A stretch of DNA of 64,000 bases from Methylotenera_A sp046594885 (GTDB lineage: Bacteria; Pseudomonadota; Gammaproteobacteria; Burkholderiales; Methylophilaceae): contig JBKJRD010000014.1 of assembly GCA_046594885.1 (NCBI GenBank), forward strand, positions 1 to 64,000, given 5' to 3'. This document shows positions 52,640 to 61,986 of the stretch, piece after piece. Below the pieces are notes generated by a model. That model saw nothing but the letters and a program-made list of their open reading frames with translations, did no database searches and was not told the DNA's origin. Each line of letters starts with the position of its first letter. Positions within the stretch are counted from its first letter, which is position 1. The position numbers were made by a program, and so were the translations under genes.

Positions 52640-53056
52640 ATGCCCATTTTATTCAAGTTTTTACCCGCGTATCTCGTTATTATGCTGGTTATGTTCGTGT
52701 TGGATATTGTGTGGTTGGGTACGATTGCGCGGCCAATGTATCAGCAAGGCATTGGCCATTTAATGGCACAACAGCCTAATTTATTTTTTGCTGCGCTGTT
52801 TTATTTGGTTTATGCACTGGGTTTAATGTGGTTTGCGCTTTTGCCAAACCGTCATCATAGAGGGCTTAAAAGTACATTCGCCGCAGCAGCTAGTTTTGGA
52901 TTTTTTGTGTATGCCAGTTACGATTTAACCAATTTAGCCATGCTAAAAGATTGGCCGTTAAAATTAGCTTTGATCGATATCACCTGGGGAACATGGTTAA
53001 GCGGCGTCAGTGCGACATTGGGGAAATGGGTGTTTAATCGCGTCAACCGCATTTAG
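52640..53056 (+). CDS. DUF2177-family membrane protein
   Basis: 138 residues, four membrane segments. VLDIVWLGTIARPMYQQGIGHLM and GFFVYASYDLTNLAMLKDWPLKLALIDITWGT are the conserved blocks of the family. Function unknown. It lies 66 bases after the sorbosone-type gene, probably the same transcript. Confidence 0.85.
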   Translation: MPILFKFLPAYLVIMLVMFVLDIVWLGTIARPMYQQGIGHLMAQQPNLFFAALFYLVYALGLMWFALLPNRHHRGLKSTFAAAASFGFFVYASYDLTNLAMLKDWPLKLALIDITWGTWLSGVSATLGKWVFNRVNRI

Positions 53057-53076
53057 CAGAAACAAATTGCCTTAGC

Positions 53077-54237
53077 TTAGCGCTCGTTAGAATAGCCAAT
53101 CAGCCCTAAAAAACCGCGTACCAAAGCATATACAAACCATGAAATACAGCGTTTTGTTAAGCTGCTTTTGGTCCACTCATCTGCCGATACCTGATACGCA
53201 TTGTTGCGGATAGATGCAATTATTTCTGTGCGCAATTCACTCGCAAACGCGCTATCTTGGACCACAATATTGGCTTCACGCGCCAACATCATACTAAACG
53301 GATCAATGTTAGATGAACCGACAGTTGCCCAGTAACTGTCAATGACCGCTACTTTGCAATGCATAAAACTTTGACGATACTCGAATATTTCAATATTATT
53401 TTTAAGAAAAACACTGTAAAAAGCATGCGTCGCAAACATTAAAAAATATTCCATGCGGCCTTGTAACAGTAACTCAATTTTAACGCCACGTTTGGCGGCT
53501 TTAATGAGCGCTTGTCTAAAACGTCTGCCTGGAATAAAGTAGGCGTTAGCGATTATAATTTCAAACTTTGCCGCATGAATCGCAGTGAGATAAGCTTTCT
53601 CTATATCCCGTCTATGCAGCAGATTATCGCGTAATACAAAAGCCGCTTTAACGCCTTTTTTGATGCTTTTTTGGGTGTTAAGTAGGCTTTTGCTTTTCCC
53701 AACATTTGGGCTTTTTAAATGCGTAATCGCTATTCTGCGCCATAATTTTTGCGCACTTTCTGTCATGCTGGGCACTAAAGCGCCTTCAACTTTCACCGCG
53801 TAATCAAGCCTTGGCGGCATATTGTTCGGAACATTATTGTCATCAATAATATTAATGCCGCCCACAAAGCCGATTTGATTATCAATCACCGCAATTTTAC
53901 GATGCAAACGGCGTAAGCGATTTTTTTTGAGTGTCCAAGGCGAAACCTTAGGCCGATAAAACATGATTTGCACGCCTGCTTGTTTAAGCGCTTTTACAAA
54001 ATCTCTGGGCATATTTTTACAGCCAAAACCATCTAGCAATACGCGCACAATAACGCCACGTTGCGCCGCGGCTTTTAACGCATCGGCAATTTGAATACCG
54101 GCCGCATCTGACTCAAATATATAACTTTGTAAATAAACGCTTTGCTTGGCCTGTGTTATGGCTTTAGCCAGCGCAGGAAAAAACGCTGTGCCATTGCGCA
54201 GGAGCTCAATATGGTTGCCAGCAACAAAGTTAATCAT
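53077..54237 (-). CDS. clsB: Cardiolipin synthase ClsB
   Basis: 386 residues without a membrane segment at the N-terminus. The two HKD motifs are HRKIAVID (GGINIID) and HCKVAVID (GSSNIDPFS). It follows a YbhP-like gene, the same pairing as E. coli ybhP-clsB, which supports ClsB rather than ClsA. It makes cardiolipin, using phosphatidylglycerol as phosphatidyl donor. Second PLD-fold protein of the window. Confidence 0.9.
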   Translation of the reverse strand: MINFVAGNHIELLRNGTAFFPALAKAITQAKQSVYLQSYIFESDAAGIQIADALKAAAQRGVIVRVLLDGFGCKNMPRDFVKALKQAGVQIMFYRPKVSPWTLKKNRLRRLHRKIAVIDNQIGFVGGINIIDDNNVPNNMPPRLDYAVKVEGALVPSMTESAQKLWRRIAITHLKSPNVGKSKSLLNTQKSIKKGVKAAFVLRDNLLHRRDIEKAYLTAIHAAKFEIIIANAYFIPGRRFRQALIKAAKRGVKIELLLQGRMEYFLMFATHAFYSVFLKNNIEIFEYRQSFMHCKVAVIDSYWATVGSSNIDPFSMMLAREANIVVQDSAFASELRTEIIASIRNNAYQVSADEWTKSSLTKRCISWFVYALVRGFLGLIGYSNER

Positions 54238-54246
54238 AAAAGAGTG

Positions 54247-54999
54247 TTAAGTTTTGAGTAACGAAGTGGTTAATATGGCATGATCAGACACTTTTACAAA
54301 GCGTGAGCCAGCATGTACTTGTACGTGCTTAATCTGAAAGCCGCGCACGTAGATGCGATCTAAGCGTAACATAGGCAACCACGAAGGAAATGAGCGTGCC
54401 GATTTGCCAGCATGTTGCTCGAACACTTCTTTAAGATGTAAGCGCGCTGCAAAAATGCGGCCTGCACGTGAGCTCCAATCATTAAAATCGCCAGCGATAA
54501 TCAAAGGCGCATCTGCTGCAATATGCTGTTCAATATAATCTGCCACGGCATTGAGCTGTTGTTGCCGCCACTGTGCAAATAAACCTAAATGGATGCAAAC
54601 AGCGTGTAAAGGCACATCCCAATCGGGTATTTGGATTTCGCAATGCAACATGCCGCGCTTTTCTGATTTGTGCGCAGAGATATCCAAATTGGTGGTCTTG
54701 ATTATCGGAAACTTTGACAGTAAAGCGTTACCATGATGGCCATCAGGATAGGCTGAGTTTTTGCCGTAAGCAAACTCTGACCAAATACTATCTGCTAAAA
54801 ACTCCACCTGGCCCGAAACAGGCCATGCGGAAAAACGCTTGCTATGCAATAAATGCTCATCTTGTACTTCTTGTAGAAAAATCACGTCGGCATGTAAATG
54901 CCGTAATAAATCGCGTTGCTTATGCAGTGAAAAATGGGCGTTAAAGTGACTAAAACCTTTGTGTATGTTGAAGGTGGCAATGCGTAGGGTGTTTGACAA
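54247..54999 (-). CDS. YbhP-like endonuclease/exonuclease/phosphatase-family protein
   Basis: 250 residues. EEP-fold motifs: RIATFNIHKGF at the start, DVIFLQEVQ (catalytic Glu), AGDFNDW (Asp and Asn) and SDHAILTT (terminal His). Substrate could be a lipid head group, nucleotide or nucleic acid. Linkage to clsB (9-base gap) suggests membrane-lipid turnover. The stop codon lies within a copy of ACTTAACAC. Confidence 0.88.
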   Translation of the reverse strand: MSNTLRIATFNIHKGFSHFNAHFSLHKQRDLLRHLHADVIFLQEVQDEHLLHSKRFSAWPVSGQVEFLADSIWSEFAYGKNSAYPDGHHGNALLSKFPIIKTTNLDISAHKSEKRGMLHCEIQIPDWDVPLHAVCIHLGLFAQWRQQQLNAVADYIEQHIAADAPLIIAGDFNDWSSRAGRIFAARLHLKEVFEQHAGKSARSFPSWLPMLRLDRIYVRGFQIKHVQVHAGSRFVKVSDHAILTTSLLKT

Positions 55000-55285
55000 A
55001 TTGAGCTCATTTATTTAGATAGTTTAAATCGCTTGTTTCTAGGATGCTAACTATATGATAGCAATAATGCGGCAAACAATTATAGGCATTAATTGTATGA
55101 TTTTAAGGGTTAAGTCTGTGTACGATAGCGCACAGCGCACAACGGATTATAAAGCTAAAGTGTGTCAACTGATGTTAATCCATTTTACAGACGTAGGACA
55201 ATGATGACATCACAATCCGCTAGTTCCTGATAAAAAATCACGACCTCAAAACGCATCATGGAATCCTCAAGAAAAGGGGAATGAT

Positions 55286-56113
55286 ATGGGCATCGTAGCG
55301 CAACAATTCAAACACAAAGCGGCTTCACCTCAGTACAACCAATTAACGGCAAATATGCACGAATATTTGCCGCATTTCAATCACCCTATGATTGAAATGC
55401 CGAATTCTTTACGTCATCAAAATCATTTATTAGCAGCCATGTCAGAACAAGAATGGCAGCAATTGCAACCTGATTTAGAAGCAGTAGATCTGAAGCTCAA
55501 TCAGGTGCTGTATGAATCAGGCAAAGCACCAACTTATATGTACTTTCCTACTACGGCCATGGTTTCATTATTGTATGTGACCCAAAGTGGCGCTTCGTCT
55601 GAAGTGGCGGTGGTGGGTAACGATGGTGTTGTGGGCGTTTCATTATTGCTAACTGGCAGCCAAACACCCAACCAAGCTTTGGTGCAAAGTGCTGGCAAAG
55701 GCTACAGAATACGTGCCCAAGCTGCAAGAAATGCACTTAATCGCGGTGGTGCAATGCTCAATATTTTATTGCATTCATCGCAAGCGATGATCACGCAAAT
55801 GACACAAAATGCGGTTTGCAATCGCCACCATTCTATTGATCAACAATTAAGTCGTCGCTTATTGCTGAGTTTGGATCGCTTGCCTTCTAACCAAATCGCC
55901 ATGACGCATGAAATGCTGTCTTTTATGTTGGGTGTCAGGCGCGAAAGCATTACAGATTCTGCCCTCAAACTGCAAGAGGCGGGCATCATCAGTTACAAAC
56001 GTGGCCAAATTACCGTGCTTAATCGTGAAGGTTTAGAGGCGCGCAGCTGTGAGTGTTACGCAATTGTGAAAAATGAACAGCAACGTTTACAAAAAATGTT
56101 ATTTAATGCTTGA
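55286..56113 (+). CDS. Crp/Fnr-family transcriptional regulator
   Basis: 275 residues from ATG 55286, which has AAGGGGA at good spacing. The cyclic-nucleotide-like domain (about 50-180) has LKLNQVLYESGKAPTYMYFPTTAMVSLLY; no obvious cNMP phosphate cassette is seen. The HTH (about 205-250) includes MLSFMLGVRRESITDSALKLQEAG. Proteins of this branch often end with a Cys near the C-terminus, here CEC. The first ~50 residues are longer than in relatives and are encoded by two strong hairpins (55347-55400). It may control the stress-type cluster nearby. Confidence 0.9.
   Translation: MGIVAQQFKHKAASPQYNQLTANMHEYLPHFNHPMIEMPNSLRHQNHLLAAMSEQEWQQLQPDLEAVDLKLNQVLYESGKAPTYMYFPTTAMVSLLYVTQSGASSEVAVVGNDGVVGVSLLLTGSQTPNQALVQSAGKGYRIRAQAARNALNRGGAMLNILLHSSQAMITQMTQNAVCNRHHSIDQQLSRRLLLSLDRLPSNQIAMTHEMLSFMLGVRRESITDSALKLQEAGIISYKRGQITVLNREGLEARSCECYAIVKNEQQRLQKMLFNA
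55347..55400 (+). promoter_or_regulatory. Two back-to-back perfect hairpins in the Crp/Fnr gene start
   Basis: Hairpin 1 is 10 bp (55347-55356 with 55363-55372, loop GCACGA). Hairpin 2 is 12 bp (55372-55383 with 55389-55400, loop of five). They share base 55372 and lie 60-115 bases into the reading frame. If translation began at ATG 55389 or 55398, they would be a 5' UTR. Confidence 0.65.
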
Positions 56114-56239
56114 TGACTGAGTTTAGCGAGTGATGGGCTTATTAAGGCAGGCAATGATACGTTAAGCCATTATTTGCAATAGAAATGCCTAATAAATACA
56201 GTATGATGGCGTTTTTAAACATCAAATAAAGCATTAAAC

Positions 56240-57259
56240 ATGGCGATTTTAATCACAGGCGGCGCAGGTTATATTGGTTCACATACCTGCGTGCAAATGC
56301 TGGCGGCAGGGCAAGAAATTGTGGTGCTGGATAATTTATCCAACAGCTCAGCAGAGTCGCTTAAACGCGTTACGCAAATTTCTGGCAAAAAATTCCCGTT
56401 TATTCAAGCCGATATTCGCGATAAAACCGCCCTGCGCGAAATTTTTAAAGGTCATGCAATTAGCGCAGTCATTCACTTTGCAGGGCTTAAAGCGGTAGGT
56501 GAATCCGCCGAAAAACCGCAACTATATTACGATAATAACGTGGTTGGCAGCCTTAATTTGTTTGAGGTGATGGCCGAACTTAACGCTAAAAACATTGTGT
56601 TTAGCTCATCAGCCACCGTGTATGGCGATCCACAATCAGTGCCCATTAAAGAAGATTTTCCACTTAGCGCGACGAATCCTTATGGTCGTAGCAAGCTGAT
56701 GATTGAAGATATTTTGCGCGATTTGCACAAAGCCGACAACACTTGGCGCATCGCTTTGCTGCGCTACTTTAACCCAATTGGCGCGCATGATAGCGGCCTG
56801 ATTGGCGAAGACCCCAATGGCATTCCTAATAATTTATTGCCTTATGTGGCGCAAGTAGCCGTGGGCCGTTTGGCCAAATTGCGCATATTTGGTAACGATT
56901 ATGCAACGCATGACGGCACAGGCGTACGTGACTATATTCATGTGATGGATTTGGCAGATGGCCATGTGGCTGCCCTGGATTATTTGTCAAAAAATCAAGC
57001 TATGATGACGGTTAACTTAGGCACTGGCATTGGTTACAGTGTGCTAGACGTGGTACAAGCCTTTGCAAAAACCAGCACAAAAAATATACCGTATGAAATA
57101 TTACCCAGACGTATGGGCGATGTGGCCATTAACTATGCCGATGCAACAGTGGCTAAAACACTGTTAGGCTGGCAGGCAACCCGTAATTTAGACGATATGT
57201 GCCGCGATACTTGGCACTGGCAATCTAGCAACCCGAATGGGTTTGCAAAAAAAGTTTAG
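56240..57259 (+). CDS. galE: UDP-glucose 4-epimerase GalE
   Basis: 339 residues, an extended short-chain dehydrogenase. NAD-binding GGAGYIGSH at the N-terminus; catalytic Ser in FSSSATVYGDP and YGRSK (Tyr-x-x-x-Lys) are present, as is RYFNPIGAHDSGLIGEDP. It interconverts UDP-glucose and UDP-galactose for surface polysaccharides. No other gal gene is adjacent. Confidence 0.96.
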   Translation: MAILITGGAGYIGSHTCVQMLAAGQEIVVLDNLSNSSAESLKRVTQISGKKFPFIQADIRDKTALREIFKGHAISAVIHFAGLKAVGESAEKPQLYYDNNVVGSLNLFEVMAELNAKNIVFSSSATVYGDPQSVPIKEDFPLSATNPYGRSKLMIEDILRDLHKADNTWRIALLRYFNPIGAHDSGLIGEDPNGIPNNLLPYVAQVAVGRLAKLRIFGNDYATHDGTGVRDYIHVMDLADGHVAALDYLSKNQAMMTVNLGTGIGYSVLDVVQAFAKTSTKNIPYEILPRRMGDVAINYADATVAKTLLGWQATRNLDDMCRDTWHWQSSNPNGFAKKV

Positions 57260-57474
57260 TTGGCGCTGCAATGCAAAATGCTAATTTGCAAATTGCGGTG
57301 CTCCACATTTAAACGCATAATGTCATCTATAGTTGTGGTGCCCACGCCAATGCTATGTAAACAGTCATCATCCAATGCCTGCGTATCGCGATAGGCGTAC
57401 GCATGTTCATCTAATGTATATGTGTTTTGGTCATGTTCTTCGCGCAATTCACGCAATCGATTCAATAATTTCAT
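57256..57474 (-). CDS. Small hypothetical protein, convergent with galE
   Basis: 72 residues, not recognised. It is acidic with LRELREEHDQNTYTLDEHAYAYRDTQALDDD in the first half and a mixed second half with two Cys. No strong ribosome site was found. The frame is open and its composition protein-like, but it could be a chance ORF. Confidence 0.4.
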   Translation of the reverse strand: MKLLNRLRELREEHDQNTYTLDEHAYAYRDTQALDDDCLHSIGVGTTTIDDIMRLNVEHRNLQISILHCSAN

Positions 57475-57635
57475 TTTTAAATGCCTTAAACCATTATTTA
57501 AAAATGCATTATCGTTTTTGAATATGACAACTTGATTGTATTAATATGTCAATTTAATGCAATTGATAGTTAATTAAATAAGCTAAAATAGACGGCAGTC
57601 ATCAGGCTAATAGGCTCAATTTACAAGGATATAGC

Positions 57636-57824
57636 ATGTCGGAAACAGAAAAACATTCAGCGCCAGCAGGCAACAGCATGTTGCTAAAACTAGAGCAATT
57701 AGTGGCTCATAGTTGTGCCTGTAAATTGCGTGAACATTGCCCTGATAAAACCAGCCCAGATTGCCTAAAACACCGCAATTTATATGCAGAAGCGATGCAG
57801 ACGCACAACCATATTAATGGTTAA
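57636..57824 (+). CDS. Small Cys-containing hypothetical protein
   Basis: 62 residues, not recognised. Four Cys occur in the pattern CACKLREHCPDKTSPDC, which could bind a metal or iron-sulfur centre. It is hydrophilic with no signal peptide. ACAAGGA upstream of the ATG supports translation. Single gene between galE and the MOSC gene. Confidence 0.65.
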   Translation: MSETEKHSAPAGNSMLLKLEQLVAHSCACKLREHCPDKTSPDCLKHRNLYAEAMQTHNHING

Positions 57825-57857
57825 TACAGTCTAATTTTAATCGATTCAGCTATTGCG

Positions 57858-58427
57858 TTAAAACAAAAGAGATTGTACGTTTGGCTGCTTGTTAGCAACT
57901 TTGCACTGCACACTATCACCCAACTGTAATTCGCCACCCACTAACACTTTTGCATTCACGCCGCCGTGTCCACGCATCGCGTTATAAGCGCCATTGCCTA
58001 AAGCAGTTTCCATTTTGCTGCAAGGTTCGCACGGGCCAGTGATTTCTAATACCACCTCGCCAATACACAATTGCATAGGCTGGTCTCTAAACAAAGCTTT
58101 AGCAGCCAATAAATTGATGTTTGATACCACCAAATTACGCCTTAACCAAGCGGCATCTATTGGTTTGTTTAAAAAGGCCGCAATCACCGCAATATGCTCA
58201 GCTTGTATCAACGTCACTTGCCTATTCGAACCAAATGGATTGCGTGATTGCGATTTGAGCACCCTGTCGCCAATTAAGCCTTGACCAGCGATGGCTATCG
58301 CGCTATTAGCTTGCACACATGCAACGCCGCGCGCAGGGCGCAAATAAATGGCATCTAACTGGCCATTTTGAGCGAATTGCGCTATAAGCGTGCGCAAGTC
58401 TGAATTTGTTGCTGGTATTGTGGTCAT
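57858..58427 (-). CDS. MOSC-domain protein
   Basis: 189 residues from ATG 58427; the frame extends to 58472, but the extra 15 residues do not look conserved. MOSC blocks: LKSQSRNPFGSNRQVTLIQAEHI, LRRNLVVSNINLLAA, and GPCEPCSKMETAL with the conserved Cys, then MRGHGGVNAKVLVGG. MOSC domains handle sulfur or molybdenum-cofactor sulfur carriers; YiiM-like reductases are related. Substrate unknown. A modABC operon is present elsewhere in the window. Confidence 0.87.
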   Translation of the reverse strand: MTTIPATNSDLRTLIAQFAQNGQLDAIYLRPARGVACVQANSAIAIAGQGLIGDRVLKSQSRNPFGSNRQVTLIQAEHIAVIAAFLNKPIDAAWLRRNLVVSNINLLAAKALFRDQPMQLCIGEVVLEITGPCEPCSKMETALGNGAYNAMRGHGGVNAKVLVGGELQLGDSVQCKVANKQPNVQSLLF

Positions 58428-58457
58428 GATGCATGCTATTTTACAGAGGAAAAAGCC

Positions 58458-58622
58458 ATGCAACTTAACCATTCAAATCAAACAGAAAAAAATGTACAGC
58501 TCAGCGCTATTGAAAACCAATTAAAAATCATTAATCAAAATCTGCTTAAGGTATTTTGGATAGTCGGTTTTTTTGCCTGTTTATATTTTGGCTTGATGAT
58601 TTATTTCATGTTTTTGCGTTAA
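58458..58622 (+). CDS. 54-residue single-pass membrane protein
   Basis: A short frame with CAGAGGA at good spacing from ATG 58458. The first ~28 residues are polar and helical (QTEKNVQLSAIENQLKIINQN), then one hydrophobic segment runs to the C-terminus (FWIVGFFACLYFGLMIYFMF). Probably a small inner-membrane protein; family not recognised. It lies divergent from the MOSC gene (30 bases between starts). Confidence 0.65.
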   Translation: MQLNHSNQTEKNVQLSAIENQLKIINQNLLKVFWIVGFFACLYFGLMIYFMFLR

Positions 58623-58678
58623 TTCAAGCTACACTTTTACCTATTGGTCATATCAAACATCATTTTTTGGTTTAACAC

Positions 58679-60085
58679 TTGCTACCATCCATCACTTATT
58701 TAGATCTTGAAACCACAGGCGCCACGCCGCTACGTGACCGTATTACCGAAATTGCTTTGGTGCGTTTCGATAATGGTATTGAGACTGCACGCTGGCAAAC
58801 TTTAGTCAATCCAGAGCAGCCGATTCCTGCATTCATTCAACAACTTACTGCTATTAACAATCAGATGGTCGCCACCGCACCACTTTTTAAAGAGGTGGCC
58901 GATACCTTATTAAGTTTTTTAGAAGGCAGCGTTTTAGCAGCACACAATGTGCGCTTTGATCATGGTTTTATTAAGGCCGAGTTTAAACGCATTGGCATTA
59001 CGCTGCGCCAAAAAGTGATTTGCACGGTTAAGCTTTCGCGATTGCTTTATCCACAGCACAAAAGCCACGGTTTAGATGCGATTATGCAGCGCCACAATCT
59101 CACCACCATCGCGCGCCATCGCGCTATGGGCGACGTAGAAGTGATGCTGGGATTTATAGAGTCGGCGCAATTAGAGTTAGGCGATGCTGCCATTAAAAAT
59201 GCGGCTGCAAAATTGATGAGCGCGCCCAGTTTGCCATCGCATTTAGATGCCAATATATTAGACGACATGCCTGAAACGCCTGGCGTTTATTTGTTCTATG
59301 GCGAAAACGAATTGCCACTGTATATTGGCAAAAGTGTCAATATTCGCGCCCGCGTACTCAGCCATTTTAGTAGTGACCACGCCAGCACCAAAGAAATGCG
59401 TATTTCGCAAGAGATTAAGCGCGTGGAATGGATGACTACCGCAGGCGATTTCAGCGCATTATTATTAGAATCAAAGCTAGTGAAAGCACGCCAACCCATC
59501 TATAACCGCCAATTACGTCATGAGCGGCAACTATGCAGCTGGAAACTTAACCCTCATTTTCAAGCAAAAAACTTATTAGAATTAGTACGCGAAAGCGATA
59601 TCAACCCAATGGAGTTAGGCCAATTATTTGGTACCTTTAAAAGCAAGTACCAAGCAGTAGAGAGTTTACGCAGTATTGCCGAAGCGCATCAACTGTGTCC
59701 GCGTTATTTAGGCTTAGAAGCCGCAGGTAGTGGCGCTTGTTTTTCTAGCCAAATCAAACGCTGCAAAGGCGTATGTTGTGGCAAAGAAGCACCTGAAATA
59801 CATTATTTGCGCCTGCAACAAGCCTTAATTGCGCACCGCTTAAAAAATTGGCCGTATGCTGGCAAAATTGGTATTCGCGAACACAGCAGCGAAAACGACC
59901 AAACGCAGTTGCATATATTTGAATATTGGACCTATTTAGGCATGGTTGAAAATGAAGCCGACTTAACTGAAAAACTACAAGAAAATACTGCATTTAAGTT
60001 TGATTTGGATACCTACAAACTGCTTTTAAAAGCGTTTAACAACCCCAAAACACAAGTAATTCAGTTTGCTAATGTAGTCAATTAA
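58679..60085 (+). CDS. DnaQ-type exonuclease fused to GIY-YIG (UvrC-like) nuclease
   Basis: 468 residues. The N-terminal DEDDh exonuclease domain (about 1-175) has DLETTGATPLRDRITEIALVRF, HNVRFDHGFIK and HRAMGDVEVM. The GIY-YIG domain (about 195-280) has GVYLFYGENELPLYIGKSVNIRARV, similar to the UvrC/Cho N-terminal nuclease. The remaining ~180 residues carry a CKGVCCGKE Cys cluster. The start is TTG 58679. Such fusions combine proofreading-type and incision-type activities and are believed to act in repair; partner unknown. Confidence 0.88.
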   Translation: MLPSITYLDLETTGATPLRDRITEIALVRFDNGIETARWQTLVNPEQPIPAFIQQLTAINNQMVATAPLFKEVADTLLSFLEGSVLAAHNVRFDHGFIKAEFKRIGITLRQKVICTVKLSRLLYPQHKSHGLDAIMQRHNLTTIARHRAMGDVEVMLGFIESAQLELGDAAIKNAAAKLMSAPSLPSHLDANILDDMPETPGVYLFYGENELPLYIGKSVNIRARVLSHFSSDHASTKEMRISQEIKRVEWMTTAGDFSALLLESKLVKARQPIYNRQLRHERQLCSWKLNPHFQAKNLLELVRESDINPMELGQLFGTFKSKYQAVESLRSIAEAHQLCPRYLGLEAAGSGACFSSQIKRCKGVCCGKEAPEIHYLRLQQALIAHRLKNWPYAGKIGIREHSSENDQTQLHIFEYWTYLGMVENEADLTEKLQENTAFKFDLDTYKLLLKAFNNPKTQVIQFANVVN

Positions 60086-60138
60086 TTTTAGATTAGATGT
60101 AAGCTTTTGCCTAAAGGCTGGCAGGCAGGCAGTGTACA

Positions 60139-61986
60139 ATGTATGCCATGACAGCCTCTCACGCGCAGCAGCGCCTGCAACAAATATTCGGTTACTCTAC
60201 ATTTCGCGGTGAGCAGCAGGCCATTATTGAGCATGTAACGGCAGGCGGAGATGCGTTGGTGTTAATGCCAACCGGCGGCGGAAAATCGTTGTGTTATCAA
60301 TTGCCTGCCTTGCTGCGCGATGGCGTCACCATTGTGGTTTCACCATTGATTGCGCTGATGCAAAACCAAGTAGAAGCCTTGCAGCAACTGGGTGTAAAGG
60401 CAGCATTTTTAAATTCTAGCCAAGAAGCGCAACAAGCGCGTGAAGTGACATCACTATTACTTCAAGGCGAGTTGGATATTCTGTATGTTGCGCCAGAGCG
60501 CCTGTTATTAAGCGGATTTTTAGCACAACTTGAACAGATTGAAATGCACACAGGTATTGCGCTATTTGCTATTGATGAGGCGCATTGCGTATCCGAATGG
60601 GGTCATGATTTTCGGCCAGAATATCGCAAGTTGACGGTTTTGCATGAGCAGTTTCCCGGTGTGCCGCGCATTGCGCTAACCGCTACCGCAGATGCGCCAA
60701 CGCGCGCCGAAATTGTAGAGCGTTTATCGCTAGAAAATGCGCGCCAGTTTGTGGCGAGTTTTGACAGGCCCAATATTCGCTATCGCGTCACCCATAAATT
60801 AAAAGCGCGTGAGCAATTAGAAGCGTTTTTAGCAGAAGAACACGCCAATGATGCGGGTATTGTATATTGCTTATCACGCAAAAAAGTAGAAGAAACCGCC
60901 AGTTGGCTTAAACAACGTGGTTGGGATGCGCTGCCTTATCATGCTGGTTTAGATGCCAACATTCGTAGCCAAAACCAGCGCCGATTTTTGCGCGAAGAGG
61001 GCGTGATAATTGTCGCGACCATTGCGTTTGGCATGGGTATCGACAAGCCTAACGTTAGATTCGTCGCGCATTTAGATTTACCCAAAAGTATGGAAAGTTA
61101 TTACCAAGAAACCGGTCGCGCAGGACGTGACGGCTTGCCAGCCAACGCTTGGATGACTTTTGGATTGGGCGATGTCGTGAGTATGCGCCAAATGTTAGAT
61201 AGCGGCGATGCGCCAGAAGCACGCAAGCAAGTTGAGCGACAAAAGTTGGATGCGCTGCTGGGATTTTGCGAATCGACCGCTTGCCGCCACCAAACCTTAC
61301 TGCGCTATTTTGGCGAGCAGCATGCAGGCAATTGCAGCCAGTGCGATAACTGCCTAAATCCAGTGGATACTTGGGATGCGACGCAAGCCGCGCAAATGGC
61401 AATGTCTGCGGTGTACCGCACGGGGCAGCGTTTTGGCGTGGTACATCTAATGGATGTGTTGATGGGTAAAACCAATGCAAAAATTGCACAGTTTAATCAC
61501 CAGCAGCTAAGCGTATTTGGTGTTGGTAAAAGTATGACAGGCACGCAGTGGAGCAGCATTTTTAGGCAGCTAGTGGCCGCTGGCTATTTAGAAGCCGATC
61601 TTCAAGCCTATGGCGGATTAAAATTGACAGAAGCCGCGCGTCCCATCTTAAAAGGCTTAGCCCAAGTGTGGTTAAGGCGCGATGTTGAAGCAGCAGGAAA
61701 AGCAAAAGCTAGCTTAAGCAAAGCGCAGCGTAGCTCAAACGCCAAAGCCGCTTATGATGGGCTCAGTGACGACCCACTATGGCAGGCGCTTAAAGCCAAA
61801 CGCTTAAATCTAGCGCGCGAGCAAGGCGTGCCGCCTTATGTGATTTTTCATGATAGTACACTGCTGGAAATCTTAAATAATCGCCCGCAAAGTTTGACGC
61901 AAATGAGCCGCATCATGGGCGTTGGTCAAGCGAAATTAGACCGTTATGGCGATGATTTTTTGCAGGTATTAGAAGAGCATGTGTAA
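60139..61986 (+). CDS. recQ: ATP-dependent DNA helicase RecQ
   Basis: 615 residues. Helicase motifs: RGEQQAIIEHV (motif 0), MPTGGGKSLCYQLPAL (I), DEAHCVSEWGHDFRPEY (II), ALTATAD (III), IVATIAFGMGIDKPNVRFV (V), YYQETGRAGRDGLPA (VI). The zinc-binding RQC region has CDNCLNPV and the C-terminal HRDC domain has PPYVIFHDSTLLEILNNRP. It acts in recombination and fork repair. A second Met (codon 4) is equally possible as start. Confidence 0.96.
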   Translation: MYAMTASHAQQRLQQIFGYSTFRGEQQAIIEHVTAGGDALVLMPTGGGKSLCYQLPALLRDGVTIVVSPLIALMQNQVEALQQLGVKAAFLNSSQEAQQAREVTSLLLQGELDILYVAPERLLLSGFLAQLEQIEMHTGIALFAIDEAHCVSEWGHDFRPEYRKLTVLHEQFPGVPRIALTATADAPTRAEIVERLSLENARQFVASFDRPNIRYRVTHKLKAREQLEAFLAEEHANDAGIVYCLSRKKVEETASWLKQRGWDALPYHAGLDANIRSQNQRRFLREEGVIIVATIAFGMGIDKPNVRFVAHLDLPKSMESYYQETGRAGRDGLPANAWMTFGLGDVVSMRQMLDSGDAPEARKQVERQKLDALLGFCESTACRHQTLLRYFGEQHAGNCSQCDNCLNPVDTWDATQAAQMAMSAVYRTGQRFGVVHLMDVLMGKTNAKIAQFNHQQLSVFGVGKSMTGTQWSSIFRQLVAAGYLEADLQAYGGLKLTEAARPILKGLAQVWLRRDVEAAGKAKASLSKAQRSSNAKAAYDGLSDDPLWQALKAKRLNLAREQGVPPYVIFHDSTLLEILNNRPQSLTQMSRIMGVGQAKLDRYGDDFLQVLEEHV

